In this document: piece after piece, positions 6,013 to 6,402 of the stretch
Position numbering within the stretch: position 1 is the first letter of the stretch
How the letters are laid out: each line of letters begins with the position of its first letter
Assembly (NCBI GenBank): GCA_002404215.1
Contig: DHJG01000122.1
Span: 1 to 6,402, forward strand
Origin: Desulfosporosinus sp. UBA4726
GTDB taxonomy: Bacteria; Bacillota; Desulfitobacteriia; Desulfitobacteriales; Desulfitobacteriaceae
DNA length: 6,402 nt
Reading direction: 5' to 3'
Program-made: the position numbers and the translations under genes
The notes under the pieces: generated by a model
Told to the model about the DNA's origin: nothing
Databases searched by the model: none
What the model saw: only the letters and a program-made list of their open reading frames with translations

Positions 6013-6402
6013 TTAAATGATCTCCAAACCAGCAAGGATTCCAAAACACCCTGTTAACATCATATCCCCATAGGGCGCTGCTTCATACCAGTCAAACTGT
6101 TTTGCCATACCTCTCCGAGGACCGGTTACCGCGACGAAATCCCAGCCTTGCTGCATATCCGGATGAAGAGTGGCTCCATGCCCACCTTGCTCAAAGATTT
6201 CGGTGTTTGTCAATTCAGCAGACTGAAAACGCTGGACGAACTTAGCAAGTGACTCTAAGTCAAGCATACTGGTGTGATGCTCAAAAATCCCATAGACTCG
6301 TCCGCCACGAATGGCTGCGCCAAGGGTGTGAGAATTTCCAATATTGATAGCCAAGATCCCTTTATCCAGATATGGCTTTACCAAGGGGTCAACCATTATT
6401 CC
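6013..6402 (-). CDS. DUF1786 (COG4012) family protein, 3' part only
   Basis: The reading frame is open to the right edge of the window (codons GGA ATA before the first visible ATG at 6396), so this is the C-terminal ~129 residues of a longer protein; family members are roughly 300-350 residues. The ATG at 6396 is probably internal, since no ribosome binding site can be seen within the six bases available. Counting from that Met, visible landmarks are ILAINIGNSHT (14-24), GGHGA (71-75), TGPRRG (91-96) and a C-terminal APYGDMMLTGCFG (107-119). I recall this pattern from the uncharacterised DUF1786 family, some members of which are annotated by association as pyruvate formate-lyase activating-like. 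The INIGNSHT segment, a beta strand followed by a Gly/Ser/Thr turn, would suit the phosphate-binding loop of an ASKHA-type ATPase fold; that is inference. It ends in TAA, 128 bp before cdaA. Biochemical role is unknown. Family call is fairly confident. Confidence 0.7.
   Translation of the reverse strand, partial: GIMVDPLVKPYLDKGILAINIGNSHTLGAAIRGGRVYGIFEHHTSMLDLESLAKFVQRFQSAELTNTEIFEQGGHGATLHPDMQQGWDFVAVTGPRRGMAKQFDWYEAAPYGDMMLTGCFGILAGLEII

Overview
The window looks like a stretch of chromosome from a low-to-mid GC Gram-positive anaerobe of the class Clostridia. A Desulfosporosinus/Desulfitobacterium-like Peptococcaceae is my best guess, from gene order and protein flavour only. The supporting signs are strong AGGAGG ribosome binding sites, GTG and TTG starts, a Firmicutes-type cdaA-cdaR-glmM cluster, and a COG2509 FAD protein and a DUF1786/COG4012 protein alongside it. 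All convincing genes lie on the minus strand, so transcription runs from the right end of the window to the left.

Right to left, the layout is as follows. (1) Positions 6402-6013 hold the 3' part of a DUF1786-family gene that enters from outside the window. (2) A 128-bp gap holds a plausible promoter and a strong Shine-Dalgarno. (3) cdaA (5884-5072), a membrane diadenylate cyclase, is followed after 3 bp by cdaR/ybbR (5068-3833), its membrane-anchored regulator. (4) Five bp further on is a 533-residue FAD-dependent dehydrogenase of the COG2509 type (3827-2226). (5) After an 81-bp leader with two inverted repeats comes glmM (2144-807), phosphoglucosamine mutase, which starts at TTG. (6) Positions 806-590 are an AT-rich gap with weak hairpins and no gene I can support. 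(7) A 104-codon cysteine-containing gene of unknown function (589-275) has a very good ribosome binding site. (8) Positions 274-1 hold no intact gene, but open-frame remnants on both strands suggest decayed coding sequence.

Functionally, the core is the conserved c-di-AMP/cell-wall module. CdaA makes c-di-AMP, which in Firmicutes controls potassium and osmolyte balance. CdaR modulates CdaA at the membrane. GlmM makes glucosamine-1-phosphate for UDP-GlcNAc and peptidoglycan, and is known in other Firmicutes to bind and restrain CdaA. The unusual element compared with the textbook Bacillus order is the flavoprotein gene placed between cdaR and glmM, apparently co-translated with cdaR. I see no CRISPR array, rRNA, tRNA, intact mobile element or known riboswitch. 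Most of the window is ordinary core genome. The less explained material is the left 0-0.8 kb, the glmM leader and the embedded flavoprotein.
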